Assembly (NCBI GenBank): GCA_014773175.1
Contig: VXCM01000344.1
Coordinates: forward strand, 310,290-374,289
DNA from: Lucifuga dentata
Taxonomy: Eukaryota; Chordata; Actinopteri; Ophidiiformes; Bythitidae
Direction of reading: 5' to 3'
DNA: 64,000 nt
The position numbers were made by a program, and so were the translations under genes. The stretch's first letter is position 1. Every line of letters begins with the position of its first letter. The notes below the pieces were generated by a model. The model did not search any database, had not been told where the DNA came from, and saw nothing but the letters and a program-made list of their open reading frames with translations. Shown in pieces: positions 29,205 to 43,083 of the stretch.

Positions 29205-32200
29205 GTATTAATAACAAAGAAGCTAGCCAGTGGACTTTGTAGTAGATCAATACCAAATGAGCCTGGGTTTGATTTCTGGCAAAGGCCAGAATGTTGGATG
29301 ACCTGAAATTAGGTGGGGAAAAAATTATGTTTAGTAGATTATTACCATAAATAATCAGCCACTATTAGTAGAATTGTTTAAGTAAAATGTGTTACACTGT
29401 ACTTTCCTGGACCATCAGATACTCTATTTTCTATGCTGACTTATTTCAATTCAGGTTCACATGAGCAACATTTACACTACAGTCTCTTGATACAAAGTTG
29501 AGATTTGTAAGCGGCCCGTATCAGATCCTGAGTTTACCATGGAGCCACTGTCCAATCCCTACAATATGTCGCTTTCTGTCTTATGAATAACATGAGTTAC
29601 GAACACACTTTTCTCATCTGTTCCACTATGCCAAAGAAGCAGGTTAACTTCATAAACTTGTGTAATGTAGCGTCTATCTTGATGGATCATAATTTCAAGA
29701 AAGGAAAAAGAAATGTGTGATAGATGACGGTTTGACAGTTGCTTAATAAAGAGCAGATAAGAGATCTTAGTCAACTGGAAGGAACAAACCAAAACTGAGA
29801 GATAACAGTTTGCACATTTCTGTGTCGAGCAAAGCAGGTTGGGTAAGATGAGGTTAGAAAAATTAACATGTTCAAGCACAGGAAGGTATGAAAGCCTGAA
29901 CATCTGTGTGATGACAAAACCAGCTGGAACAAACTAGAACAGTTTGTGTTAGCAAAGTTATTATGTTTCAATTCGTTTAGTTTAGTTTCATAGATTAAAC
30001 AACATATTACTACACACATTTAAGAGCATGTATCTTATTCTGAGACTGTCATCAGCATCCTACAAAAACTTTCATTCCCTCCGTAAAATAATGATCCCAT
30101 GATCACATGACCATATACAGTTTTATGCACGACCATAGTATAAGCTTTTTCTACATCACTATAAAAGTTAAGTGGGAAGAATTTTTTTTTTTTTAATCAT
30201 AGAATTCAAGCAGGTATTGGTTTANCTATAAAAGTTAAGTGGGAAGAATTTTTTTTTTTTTAATCATAGAATTCAAGCAGGTATTGGTTTATTGGTTTAG
30301 ATATTTACCCAGGGCTTTCGCTGACACCTTACTTAAGGTGCTTTGTTTGCTTATGTCAGTGGTGTGCATATTATCAAAAGTTTTTATCTGAATGTGTTAC
30401 AAGTCTATCAGGTAAGTATATCAGTGTTGTGCTTGCTGCTCAAATATTTGCTTCAACCAGCACAAATGCTACAGTGTATCTGTTAGATTTTTGCATATAA
30501 TCTAACTGAGAAAACATGCTTTGTTTGATGTAACTTGTCCATCAAGCTCAGCCCATCACAGTTTTACCCAACCCTATCCTCCAGCGCGTCATCTCAACGG
30601 AGAACGAGGCCCGCCATTCTTCCTGTCCCAAAGCTGGTGANGGGGGGGGGGGAGGAGGGTTTAACGCTGAATCCCTACCTGGCAGAGATGAGGAGGAGCA
30701 AGCTGAATCGGCTGACAGGTGGAGAAGGGATCCCTGGTGAGAATGTTCCGCAGCAGGCTCTCCTGCTCTGCTGCTGGGGCCTGCGTGAGGTTGGTGTTGG
30801 GGGTTTAAGTGGGATTGAGGATGGAGATGGAGGTAGGGTTGCAGACGGAGCTGGGAATGCAACGAGGGCTGGCGCCGGGGGCAGGGATGGTGTAGCGGTT
30901 GGCCCCCTGGCTGGTCATGATGGACCTCAGGCACGGGCATGATAGTAGGGTGAGGAGGGGGTATCGACAGGGTGACACAGCGCTCTGGCACCCCGGAGGT
31001 TCCACAGGGGAGTCTTGTCATCTGAAACACATCAGACAAAAGGGAGGGAAGTCGGTCTCTGTGTGTTATATGTCCACATGGTTTTAGTGAACATTACAAT
31101 TGCTTCTATTTACAGAAGCATAGGAGGCTTGTGCAGAAAGTTAGAAAAAGGAATTTCCTTTCGTTTCTAGTGTTGGTCTGTAGATGTGAAAAAACGGACG
31201 TTCAAAAGCAACTTTCAATAACCTGAGCACAACTAAAATGTGGTTCTAGGACACAATTTAACCTTGCCAGCTACAATTCTTTTGCCATGTGATGCAAAAA
31301 AGTGGAACTAGAACCTGTAACGTTAAGTGGAGAGGTAGTGGGCAAAGATCCATGTGGATCAAAGATGACTTGGAATCAAACTGCACCTAAGTGTTCCAAG
31401 ATGTCAAGTACATGAAAAGTGAAAAAAAAAAAGCGGTGCTCAATGGCCACCAAAGCCCAGGACAGAAAGGGCCTGATATCAAAGGCGCTCCACATATCAG
31501 CAATGATTTTGCAGTAATAAAAACATCATGCTACAGTCAGAGACACAAATAAAGGGACAAAGCCTAGAGAAAGAGCGCTTTGTTGTGTCTTATAATTCAA
31601 TTAAGATGTTTACTAATCTGACCGACGCATCAGCATAGATGCATCCAGAGTAGCATGATAAAGATGCGGTTCATGTTTGCTCTCTGGGGCCAATTTCCAG
31701 TTTTCTCTGTTAGATTAGCAAGAGATTGTTATTATCATACAAATAAATTCAACCCCAATCTACCCAGAACCACCATCCTGACTCTGAAATAATAATTCAA
31801 ATCAGATGATGGTCACTGCGAATTAAGTGATATGCACACACACACACAAGCACATAAGTGCCCTCCACAAATATTAGCAACCTTGGTAAATACAAACAAA
31901 AACTGGCTGTGAAAAAAAAAGTCTTTATTCCTATTATAGACCTCTTGTTCTTTTATTCAAAATATTAACACAAATATAACCTTTAATTACAGTTTAAAAA
32001 ATTGAAAGGAAAAAGAAATTCTTATCATCAAACAAATATTTTTCTCAGTTGGTCTAGTATCATCTGATCATAGTTTCTGCAATTCTCCAGCTGTGATCCT
32101 TGGAGATTCTTTGGCCAGTCGAACCATCACCCTCACTGTGCATGGGCTAAATATACATAAACACACCTTCTCTTTCAAACCAAATGAATAAAAATATTTG

Positions 32201-34070
32201 TTTCGTGATAATTTCTTTTTCCTTTCCATTATTTTATTGGACTTAAAGGTTATAATTTTGTTAATATTTTGAATGAAACATCAAGAGAACAAACATAAAG
32301 ACTTTTTTTTTCTTTTCCCCACAGCCCATTTTGCTTTTATTTACCAAGGCTGCCAATATTTGTGGAGGGCACTAAAGACACACATTTAAACATAAACATA
32401 ACGTACAAACTAACAGAGGCTGATCTCAATCTCACACACACACACACCTGAAAGTAAAGGTTGCAGAGCCAGTGGTCCAGATCAGAGGAGATGAGGCCTT
32501 CGATTTTTCTGAACTGGTCCAGCCGTGTGCTGGGTGCCCCCCGGAGCAGGGGGGTTTTGAACCTGGGTCAGTGACACATAACCAGTAAGGTTCACAGTAG
32601 TATGGAAGAATTGATCATGATCAAAGCAAAATTTAATAATATGATATCATACACCATATGGTAACAGCCATCATAGTGGCTACCTGAAATAATCCCTTAT
32701 ACTTTTGACAAAATTGGTGGATTCTAAGCACAAACACCTTGAGCTGCAGTAAACCTAATCTGTCAGTGACCCACCTTCCCTGTACAGGTCGTAGACTTGG
32801 GTTACATACAGGAAAAGCCCCCCATGCCAGCACAGAGCTGACGTGGCGGCTCTCCGCCGGAAGAGCGATCAGTTGGAAAACCAGGACCATGGAGGGGATG
32901 AACTTACAGGCTGGAGGCAAGATCTGCAGACAGGGGAAGACGGACACAAATTGAGGCAAACACGCATGCCCTCAGGCATATACACGAACGTATGCGTGCG
33001 CGCACACACACGCACGCACGCACACACACACACACACACACACGCTGCAGGAGGGGTAAGCGCACATAGGCTTGTTCATAGCCACACACAGCCAAAGGAA
33101 AACGATGACAAACAGACATGGGGTAACAAACAGGACAGGAGCCCTCAGGGAGCCACTAATTCCACATCCTAGACTTGAATCCTCCTTCAACTTATTTCCG
33201 TGTTCTTTGAGAGCATTCTTAACTGCCGTTCTTACCCATCCCAACTCAGCAAATTGCCTAAAAGGAGATGCTGGAGTGATAAAGACTGTCGGCATCAAAC
33301 GCAGGGCGGAGGAGAACTCCAGATTGCCGTTGTAGCGTATACGCTGACAGTTACTGAATTTTCAGTGCTGCGGTGCCGCCATCAATCAAACTGATGATAT
33401 TAAGGGTATCTTGCATGAAGCAAAAAAAGTGTTCGTGGTTAGCAGTAGATGGCAAACACATAAATTCTTATTTACCCAGAGAACGGAGGGTTTCCTTAAA
33501 AAATGAACTGACAGTGAGGTGTGTGCCACTTCATCCATCACTGGGTGGAAATATTTTATCCTTTTATTAGTTGTAATGGAAAACGCAGAGGACTTGTTTT
33601 AACACATAAATCATGTGTATCCCCCCCCCCNCCCCCCCGATAATCTGCTCTTGCTTTGCACCTGTGAAATGATGGGTAGTGGTGTCTGATTCAGGACACA
33701 AATTTATGGCATAATATCACGGATTACGGATATTGAGAATATTTCATATTATTCATTTACTGTAAGAAATATGACCTGCATAAGTAGTCATGTGCGTGTG
33801 CATGTGTGAGTTAGCTCATGTGAAGATGTGTGAGCTTTTTTTGCATGTGGGTTCGTGTGTGTGTGTGGAATTGTATTACTGTGAGGATGATAAGCTTCAG
33901 GTTTTTCTCAGGTGGAGAAGGCAAGCAGAGTCGCATGGAAACACATGCACACTTCCTCTGTCTGCTGGAGGAACCTCTTAAACCATTACAAATATCACGT
34001 TTCATTCAAAACAGACTGCTCTTTGCTGCCGCTTGTTCCAAAAAGTGTGTGGATGTGTCTGTGTTACCAA

Positions 34071-34101
<31 letters not shown>

Positions 34102-37100
34102 GAAAGGGTGAAAAAAAGTCACAAAGACCATTTTACAAGATTACTCAGTGCTTTATAAAATGACTACCTTTCCTGTCTGAGTAATCAACATAAAGAAGAA
34201 AGGTTTCAAAAGAGGGAAAAGACAACAGTTTAGAGAGAAAGCAGGGGTTGCATCCTTTTCATCTTTTTCTCCTGTCCTTTCAAATTTTGAAACCTTACAC
34301 ATCTTCCCATTTGGTGTAAATATGGTGTTCCCTTTTTCTTTCCATCCTATCCAAGACTGAACTGCACTCTTGCTGTCTAAATCCAAGTCCAGACACACGA
34401 AGAAAAGGATAAATGGAAAAAAGGGGGAGAGATAGAAAAAGAAAATAAGCTCCTGGCTTCCTCCTACCATCACTAATTCCTCATTTCCTCTCAGAAGGCA
34501 CAGTGAGCACGCTATAACGTGGGCAACAGGAGAAAGAGAAAAAACTCCAGCCAATCCTGAGAGTCTCAGACAAATCTGATCAGCATTTCCACAACTACAA
34601 ATGAGGACAACAACAGTTTTGTCTACAGAAGCACAGCTGGGGGTTTGGGAGGAGAAAACGAAGGAGGGAAGAGTGACATTTGCCATTTCATACTTAAACC
34701 TTTTTTCTTTCATTCTGAATCACATCCAGGTCTGCATTCAGTTTACACCAGCTTTTACTTCTTTCTTTATGTTAGATCGGAGCTTTAGACAATAGTATGA
34801 AGAGGCGCTGGCTCACTGAAGACTCCCAACAAAACAGACAGCGTCCACGTGTGCTAAATGCTCCAGATAACGGCTTTAGCATTTTCATCTGAGAGTGAAT
34901 CCAGCTTTTTCCTGACCTCGCCAACTTTTAATTCCTAGCAGTAGGGATGGCAATTTCGATTCTTCAAAACACTTTCGATACATTTGAAACACACATTGTT
35001 TTGAAGCGTCTTGAAATGTTTTGAAACATTGGTTGTGCACAGCCTGCTGGCAGAAACCTTAACTGCCATTCTAGAACACTGGAAAGCTGACATGGTGGTC
35101 ACGTGACTGATGTTTAGAGACAGTGTCGTAGGCCCTGCTTCAAAGTTTCGAACGGCTTCAAAACGTATCGATCCCGGGTGCCGAAATTGCCATCTCTACC
35201 TAGAAGATGGAAACTATCTTCTGTTATAACAGTGGAAGTCCGCTTTTTTTTTCCAACCAAAATGGCTAAAAATCACAGCTAGATGGCAACAACAGCCATT
35301 TTAAAAAGCTGTTAGGGCGTTATATGCATCGCTATCACGAGTGGGTAGATGATAGCAATAGTTGGAGGTTGGCGCTTAGCAAAAGTAAACATTTTTAGGC
35401 TGATTGTGAATAAAAAAGAATCTGGTGTTTGCGAGGTCAGACTTACTGACAAACACATGACTTGCTGTCTAATATAGGGTTTGACTGTGTTAAACTTACA
35501 AGGTCCATTGTCCGTGCCTTTGTCATAGTGGCTTGGGTCTAGTTTTTGTCTTTTTTTTNTTTTTTTTTTTTTTTTTTAAATCTCAGCTCCATGTAGCTTC
35601 CTTTCCTCCTCCATTGATATGGGCTGTAAAATGTACAGTACTGGGTATGGGAAAGTCTTCTGATGTTCTACAAAAAACAAATTTTATAATTTCATTGATC
35701 TGTTGTGGCGACCAACAACAGCATAAGTTGAACCTGAGCTCATCTTTTAAACAACCTCTTTGTTTGCTAGCTAGTTCACTGAGCTATGTCTTCTAAAACT
35801 GTTTCAAGCTAATAGGAAATATGTCATGGCAGTGCCCATTTGCTTTTAAAAACAAATTTTAATCCTTTGGTCAATGTCAACCGTTCATCTGAGCATGCTG
35901 CTTTTCTTGATTAGCAGAGCTTCTATTAAAGTTGTTTTTCCTTCATATCAAGAGGTTTGGAAATTATCAGTAAAAGTGAAATGTGCATGAATTTGACCAA
36001 TTGTAATTGGTTGAGTTGTTTCACAAAATAGATTGTGAAAAAATGGGGGTTGAGGTTTTTAGAAACCTTTAAATATATTTTAGACAGTGTTGCACTGTTT
36101 CTCTTTTTATTCCCCTGATCCAGTCTGATCACATTCAAGATGCTCAAAGATGATTCAGTAAAATTTTCACTGTATTTGTGCAATAAAGCATGACTTCTTT
36201 ATAATAATTAATAATTAATTTTGGGTTTTGATGTACATGCATGGATTAAATATCATGTATGAAAACGTATTCATATATTTTTTTTTATTCATTTTACATT
36301 TTTATATCAGATTTTTATTCATACTGTAGAAGGAAAAAAGGCTGCACAATTATAGCAATATAACTTTTCATAATGCTTTCGATCTAGAAAGGGCTCCGTT
36401 TTCACAGCAAATGATGAAAACCAAGGAAAAGAGAAAAAGGAGGAAAAAGAGGCAGAGGAGTCTGGAAATACTCTGGTAAAAACAAACTAAACAGAGTGGT
36501 AGGTTCTGTCATATTAACATTGCATGTTTTATTGTTTGCTTTTATCTGACAGGACTGTGTGTTTTTAAAGATCAAATTATACTGAAATTTCCCATTGAAT
36601 TTCACATCAAAGACTTCTCTCTCTGTCACTGGAAGTGAGCGTGTTTTAATTCGGAGCCCCTCGGTGTCAAAATTGCTCTCAGATGAGAAACATGTTTTAT
36701 ATTTACTCCTGTTCTTTTCACATCATACACATTTCTGAAGGAAACAAAGTGCTCAAAGCAGCTTTCCCAAGCACGTTATTGAATGAACATTAACAGTCAC
36801 AAATAAATCACAACCTGATTCTGTCCTTTCCGTGCTGAATAAAAACATATTAGTCTTAATGGAATCACTGTATGAATCCACTGCTGGAGTCACTTCAGTT
36901 CACTTTTAATTCTCTAGAAATAATCATGAATGTCAGTGCTGACTCCAAATCCAGGCCCAAATATTCAAATACTCTGTCAAGATCTAAAGATTAGGAATGA
37001 TTCACGTATTATAAAATTAAAAGTAAGCTTACAATGCATCTATGTGCACCAGACACTTAAGCAAATAAAACAAGCAGGGTATTTTTGATCTGTCTCTCTT

Positions 37101-40100
37101 AAACATATTCATAACCAACTTTAACTTAAATTTTCAACATCATCTTACTGAAAAATCCTCACCATGCACAGGCTCTGGTTTATGTGCAGCTCGCTGTCAT
37201 AGAAGCGGCCTTGATGCTCCACTGGCTCGGTGGAGGCCACCCACTGCTGCTGCTCCTTTGTACTGCACCAGGACAGGGCTGGACCCCCCAGACGGCTGTG
37301 AAGGGCCACACTGACAGCATAGCGGCCCCTGGGAAGCTTGTCTCTGACAGTCCTCATGCAATGTACAGACACGTCCATGGGCTGGGGAGTTGGGTTGACC
37401 TATCACACAAAGTGGGAGAAATGTGACGAATATTCTATGGGAGCAATCGGTTTTATACACATCAACACAGGCACAAAGATAATTATCATCAGCCTAAATG
37501 ATGACAAACCTAACATTAGATGTTTAATTTGAATAACAAAATACATAAGCTGGATGAAAAAACACGACAGTTTCCAGTGTTTTCCCATACACCAACTTCC
37601 CAGACAGAAAGCTTATTTCTCACTCACGCAACAGTCATTATCTCAAACATCTTTTTGTCTGTGTGTGTCTGTGCGTCCATGTGTGCATCCTGTGCCCCTT
37701 GATGCATTCCTTGTCTACATGTTTACAATTACAGAGAGGATTCTGTTTGTTCCTAGAGAGGCTGTAATGTATTTGGTCTTTCCGTAGCGTGGCAGTGGCC
37801 TCCACTTGAGAAATGTGAACATACTGAACATGCCACTTTCGACCTCCCCCTCAGCCATTTTTAGCTTTGCGTAATACTCTTCATGTGCAGAGGAAAACAC
37901 AAATCTACATTAGCATTTATTTTTCATTGATACAGTAGATTGGACAATCCAGGGCACAAAAGTTACAACCAGAGTACTTGTTAGATCTGAACAAAGGAGA
38001 AAATTTCTCAGGTGGAGACATTACACCATTCTATAACCTACAGCCTATAATATGTTGTAGTAGAGGTCTTCATAGTTCCAAGGTCCAAATTTATTCAGCC
38101 CAACCAGATCGGGTAGGTCTCAGGTCTGTGTGCCAATGTCTTCCACCCAAGTGGATATGGGCAGACTCAACTCAGAGCATGTGAACTGAAGTGTAGGAAA
38201 AATGGAGACATGCTTTGCTGACATGAGGAACAAATTAAAAGACAAGCCATCTGTTAATAGGTGATGCATCATGCTGCTGCCAGTGTTGAGTTTGTTCAGG
38301 TCAAACCCATTTTCAATCAGGTATCAAGATCCTTGGTTCTGTTTGGGATTGTGTCTGACTGTCCTCAGGTCTGGCTTTTTTGATAAAAATAAACATTAAT
38401 TTACCTTTACCACTTTGGGTTCAGGTAGTTTTACATGGGTTTGTTTTGGATCGGGTGCTAAATTTTGGTTCTGTGAAGACCTCTACATTGTAGTTTATGG
38501 AGGTACACATTTACACCTACTCTCACAGATCACGGTGTCTTATCTTTTTAGTGCATTCAAAGTTAACAAGTGTGTGCTTGTTTATCATAATCAGACCAAG
38601 CGTCTGCCACAAAGTTGTCTGTTGGTCTGATGTCTCAATTGCCACTCTCATAAATGAGTGAAAACACACCTACAAAAGTAAATACAGGTCTTCACACCCC
38701 TCTCTATAAAACCAAAAAATGTTGTCAAGGTAAGGTTGACAAATTTATCCTAGTCATAAAAGCTGTCCACTGATGCCTTATCTAATCTACGCCATCGGCA
38801 CCATATCCCCTATTATTTCTCTTTTACCAGTAAAAGTGTATCTACGTCTCGCTAGCAACTGTGACATGCTGACATTAAAGTAACGTAACTAACTGTACCA
38901 ATGGCAATGCTTCATTATTAAGATCTTGCTTTGTCACAGCAGCCATTGCTGACACACTTTAGCATACCTGTTGCACCTGTTGTTGTTTAAGTTTCTGCCT
39001 TGTCATGTGCTACAATCAGCATCTGTGATGGGACCATCTGGCTTACCAAACTAAAGGCCTGCAGGAGTGCTACTGAAAACCAAAGATAGTTTTGGTAGTG
39101 TACACAGTAAAATATTGGCATTCTATAAAATACAAAATAAATGTAGATTTAATTTTAGGAAGCTAGGTATTGAATGAGCCAATATTTTTGTATGCAGATG
39201 ATGTCATAGAAAACACTCATAGCTATAGGCCACTTTGACACCACCAGGTACAAGTGTCCCAAGTTAGATTATTTTGCTCACGAGGCACATGTAGCATATG
39301 CGCTGTGAACACATAAATAGTAAAAAAAAAAAAAAAAAAAAAACACATGGAATCAGATCCATTTTGGGCAAATTTGCATGTGGAAATAAATTTGATATGC
39401 ATCTACCACTGCGAGTGTGATCCAAACACAGATCAGATTTTGTCATTCAAACCCATACATCATAAAATGCAACAATCTTCCACTATGTCCGTATATGAAT
39501 GACGTATGCAATCACCATAACTGGAACAAAGTAGCAGCGATTACTGCTGCGCATGCCCTCAGAAACTAAATATATAGATATAGGCAAACAATCTGAATCA
39601 TCAAGATCTGTAATGTAATTGGAGCCATAGAGGAGTGTAATTAGAAAAAAAAACAAATTAGTGAGTTTTTCCTTGTTATCACCTTTTCAAATTACCCCAT
39701 ACTGTTCTATTCAAAGATGTAGCCAGTTAAAAATTGTTCTGTCAATTATAAACATCAACAACAATAACAACAAATATGCCTGCGTAGTTCACCGCTGGCT
39801 GCAAGGCATGAAGTGCAGGAGGAGGCATCTCGGGGTTAAGATGAATCTGGTGAGAACAAGACAGCAGTAATTGCTGAGGATTATTGCAGGGAGACAAAAG
39901 TTGAATATAAAATTGGTGAGCGCCTCTGGAACAAAGTCAGTGGGGAGCAGTTTTCATTATGGCACACAGCCTGCAGTGGACAGAACACAGAGCTGTTGTC
40001 ATAGCAAAGAAGACACAGTGACAGAAAAGCTCTGCATGGTTGCTTTCTGCCCAAAAATGCTATGACTATTTCAAATTTACCACTTTACTTTAGGTATGTT

Positions 40101-43042
40101 TACTGAACATGGATTGCGTCCATCTCCATCTGGTCAAGTGCCTTGCTCCAGGACACATCAGCAGTCCTTGTCACAAGCATCAAAAGTGTTATTAATTTAC
40201 TTCCTCTGGCCATTCAGATGAAGGATTCGAAACACCAACCTACTGATAGCAAGCTCATCCCACCAACCTTCAGGCTACATCAACCCACTTGTTTATTTGC
40301 TTATTTGATTTGGTGACGTGTCGTTTTTGGGGTTTAGGATGAGTAATAGGGTAAGCTGGCTTGACAGTTGAGTGTTTTATGAGGCATAATCAAAGAACAA
40401 TATAAATACTTATTCAGTATTTGTCCCCTATGGCAAACCTTCCCTCTTCAGCAACAAAAAGTGAAAAGTCAATCAGATTTAAACTGAGCTATTTGGTCTT
40501 TGTCAATGTATGTACTGTAACTCTTGAAACAGTAGTGAAATTGGTGGTCTGTTGGTTGTTGGCTGGTTGGTCAAGCTATCTCAACTCCTACAGACCAGAT
40601 TGCAGTTAAAATCTGGCATGGATGCTTGGTATGTTTCTATCAAGCCAACTTTTCTTTACATGCAACAAATTTGCAGAGTGCGTTCATGTTCCTCAGAGGA
40701 CGAACCTTGTTTGGAGACTCCATGAACTTTCCTAAAATTCTTGCACCACCCTCAGCTCAAAAATGTCAAATGCACACAGGGTATCGACAAAGAATTTTAG
40801 TGGTTTTACTGGATGGATGGATGGATTTACTGGATTATAAACGGATTCTCCCAACAGCTTGCTCCAGAATGAGCTATCAATGCCCTCCAGATCCACTTAA
40901 ACATGTACTGTACCCTTCTTCATGATGTGACCCAACCATCTTGATTTAGTCATCGATACTGCCAAAAACATAGAGTTCACAAAATAGTTTACAAAAGTCA
41001 CTTAAATAAATATGTGTGACAAATTAAAAACACACACACAACATTGACAATGAGCATGGTGAAGTAATCAAACTTGAGAAAACATAGTTGAAGCAATTTT
41101 GGAGCAGGATTTTTTTTTTTTTTTTTTNTTTTTTTTTTTTTTTTTTGTCTTCTAGAGTGGAAATCCAAGCAGAATTTCCATCCCCTTTGCTCAACACTCT
41201 AATTGAGACCCTAACTGAAATGGTGAAGGCTAATTCATGAATGAAGGCACAGAATGCAAAGCACAGACAAGTGCATTGAGCCTAGCATAAAGAGAACAGG
41301 TTCATGTGCTTTTGGCATATTTGTGGCTGATGGAACACAGGGCACCAAGGATGTATGAGGAAATGGACAGGATATGAAAAAATCCATTATGATGGCCAAT
41401 CACATCAGCTCGCCTCACCCCCTTTAAAGCAAGTGCCCTCACCACATCACATATGGACAGTTTGGTAATGGAGTGGACGTCCCAAAAAAGGATCTCCTGA
41501 GACAAAATATTCTTAGAAGGCCAAATATGTTTCCAAGGACAGATAAAGTCTTTTTAAGTTAAATTCATGTTTCTGGGCATGTTAGAAGTCCTGTGGCCGA
41601 TACCTTCTCTTTGCATAATGATGTGCAAATGTATTTGGAATCACAATACGATAACCAAATTTGCAGCTGCAGTAACAAAAAAAAACAAAAAAAAACAAAA
41701 AACAAAAAAACAAATAAAAATAAAAATAAATGCTATTCTATTTGCATCCTGTATAAGAACTATCAGCATTCATTTTTCCTCTTATTATGTACATTATGTC
41801 TGTTAATGCCCATTTGTTTCACGTACTTACATTTACACTGTGTTCTTTCACTCCTCAGGGCAAATTTCTAGTATCTGGCAATTAAAGCCCTCAGTTCCAA
41901 TCGATGACATAGTCGCACTCAGAGGCTACATGGGTTCACAACACACATACACACACAAACATAGATTAGCGTCCATTGCCACGCCAGTCTATGAGGAGGG
42001 AAGGTGTGTGCTGAGCCCTGCAGTAAAGCTCCTCAATCTCCTGACTGTGAGAATCTCTGCAAACCAAAACAACAAAAGCAATTTAGGCTGAAGTGAAATA
42101 AGGTATAATTGGTGGCAAAGCTGTTTAGCCCACACTTCTCGCATTTGGAAGGAGGTGAGATGGAGGCCTCCAAACCCCTACACTGGAAAGAAATACAGGC
42201 ATGCAGAGAGAAAAGCAAGAAGAGGCGGAGGAAACAAGAGATAGAAGCAAAGAAATAAAAAAAAAAATAATATCACACTGGTGTCCAATTGTCACAGTGT
42301 CTCTAAATGCATCATTATTATCCGGCCATCATGCTTGCACAGGCATCACGAGAGACAGTCAAGACAGCAATGTGAAGGTAAAAGGTGAAGTGAGCCAATT
42401 TTCCATATCAGAGGTGGTTTGTTTGCCCCAAGTTTGAGTTGTGCCTAAAGTGCCATAACATTACAGCACTCCTACAGATGAGATCAAAGGCTCCAGTGAG
42501 GGATCCTCAGTGGTTTTGTTGGCAAGCGGCCTTCCCTTCACTAAAACATCTTTTCAGGGCTTTCCACACATTGACTGATCACACAGAATGCACGCTTAAT
42601 AGAGACAGGAAATGCCACATACAAAAACTTCCTTTCTTTCTAAGTACAGGCTAATATTCAGAGATTAAGCTTTCTCCTTAATTATTTTCATTTTAATTAG
42701 TAAATCTTAATTAACAATGAACATTTACCCTTAAAAATTTTTGGCTTCGCAATGAAGGAACGGGAGGGGGGTGAAGAAAGGAGAGAATAAATATGACAAT
42801 CTTTTTGGGACCTCCGGGCAGGATTACTGATGCAGGCTGCCTTAGTTATTAAACACATTCTAAATTAAATGCCTCCATGAATTTTGCACAGAAATATATT
42901 TTCATAGTTTTGCATGCCAAATGTGACTTTTTATATTTCAGATTCATCTCGCTGCAGTAATTTTAGGGAAATGTCATATAAACAAAGATTTTGTCATTTA
43001 CCAAAGGAAATTACTATGCGTGGCAGGGTTTGGCCATTGCTT

Positions 43043-43083
<41 letters not shown>

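Larger units (their letters stand above)
22393..30678. other. Intron 14 of ofcc1, 8.3 kb
   Basis: Non-coding. It holds an AG microsatellite, two assembly duplications (24114-24244 and 30159-30291), a perfect palindrome (25663-25694), a family B copy (25785-26115), a more GC-rich patch near 26640-26790 and unique sequence at 28080-28700. No intervening exon could be supported, but the exon 14 frame problem means one may exist. Confidence 0.55.
32924..37162. other. Intron 11 of ofcc1, 4.2 kb
   Basis: Contains a CA microsatellite (33003-33042), a poly-C run with an unresolved base at 33631, poly-A around 34071-34102 and a complete hAT-type element (34942-35198). The rest is unique AT-rich sequence. 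Confidence 0.6.

Noticed and set aside
30548..31039. His/Pro/Gln-rich 163-residue open frame over exon 14
   Set aside because: Only its first third fits the spliced gene. The rest leaves the wrong phase for exon 15 and has the look of a shadow frame, though it would be translated if the mini-intron were retained.
34153..34713. A 186-codon open frame on the minus strand, the longest in the window
   Set aside because: Phe/Ser/Leu-rich translation of GA-rich intron sequence; no splice phase with neighbours and no recognisable domain.
40796..40838. ggatggatggatgga repeat near 40.8 kb as a mobile element end
   Set aside because: Only a few tandem units and no flanking element body was recognised.
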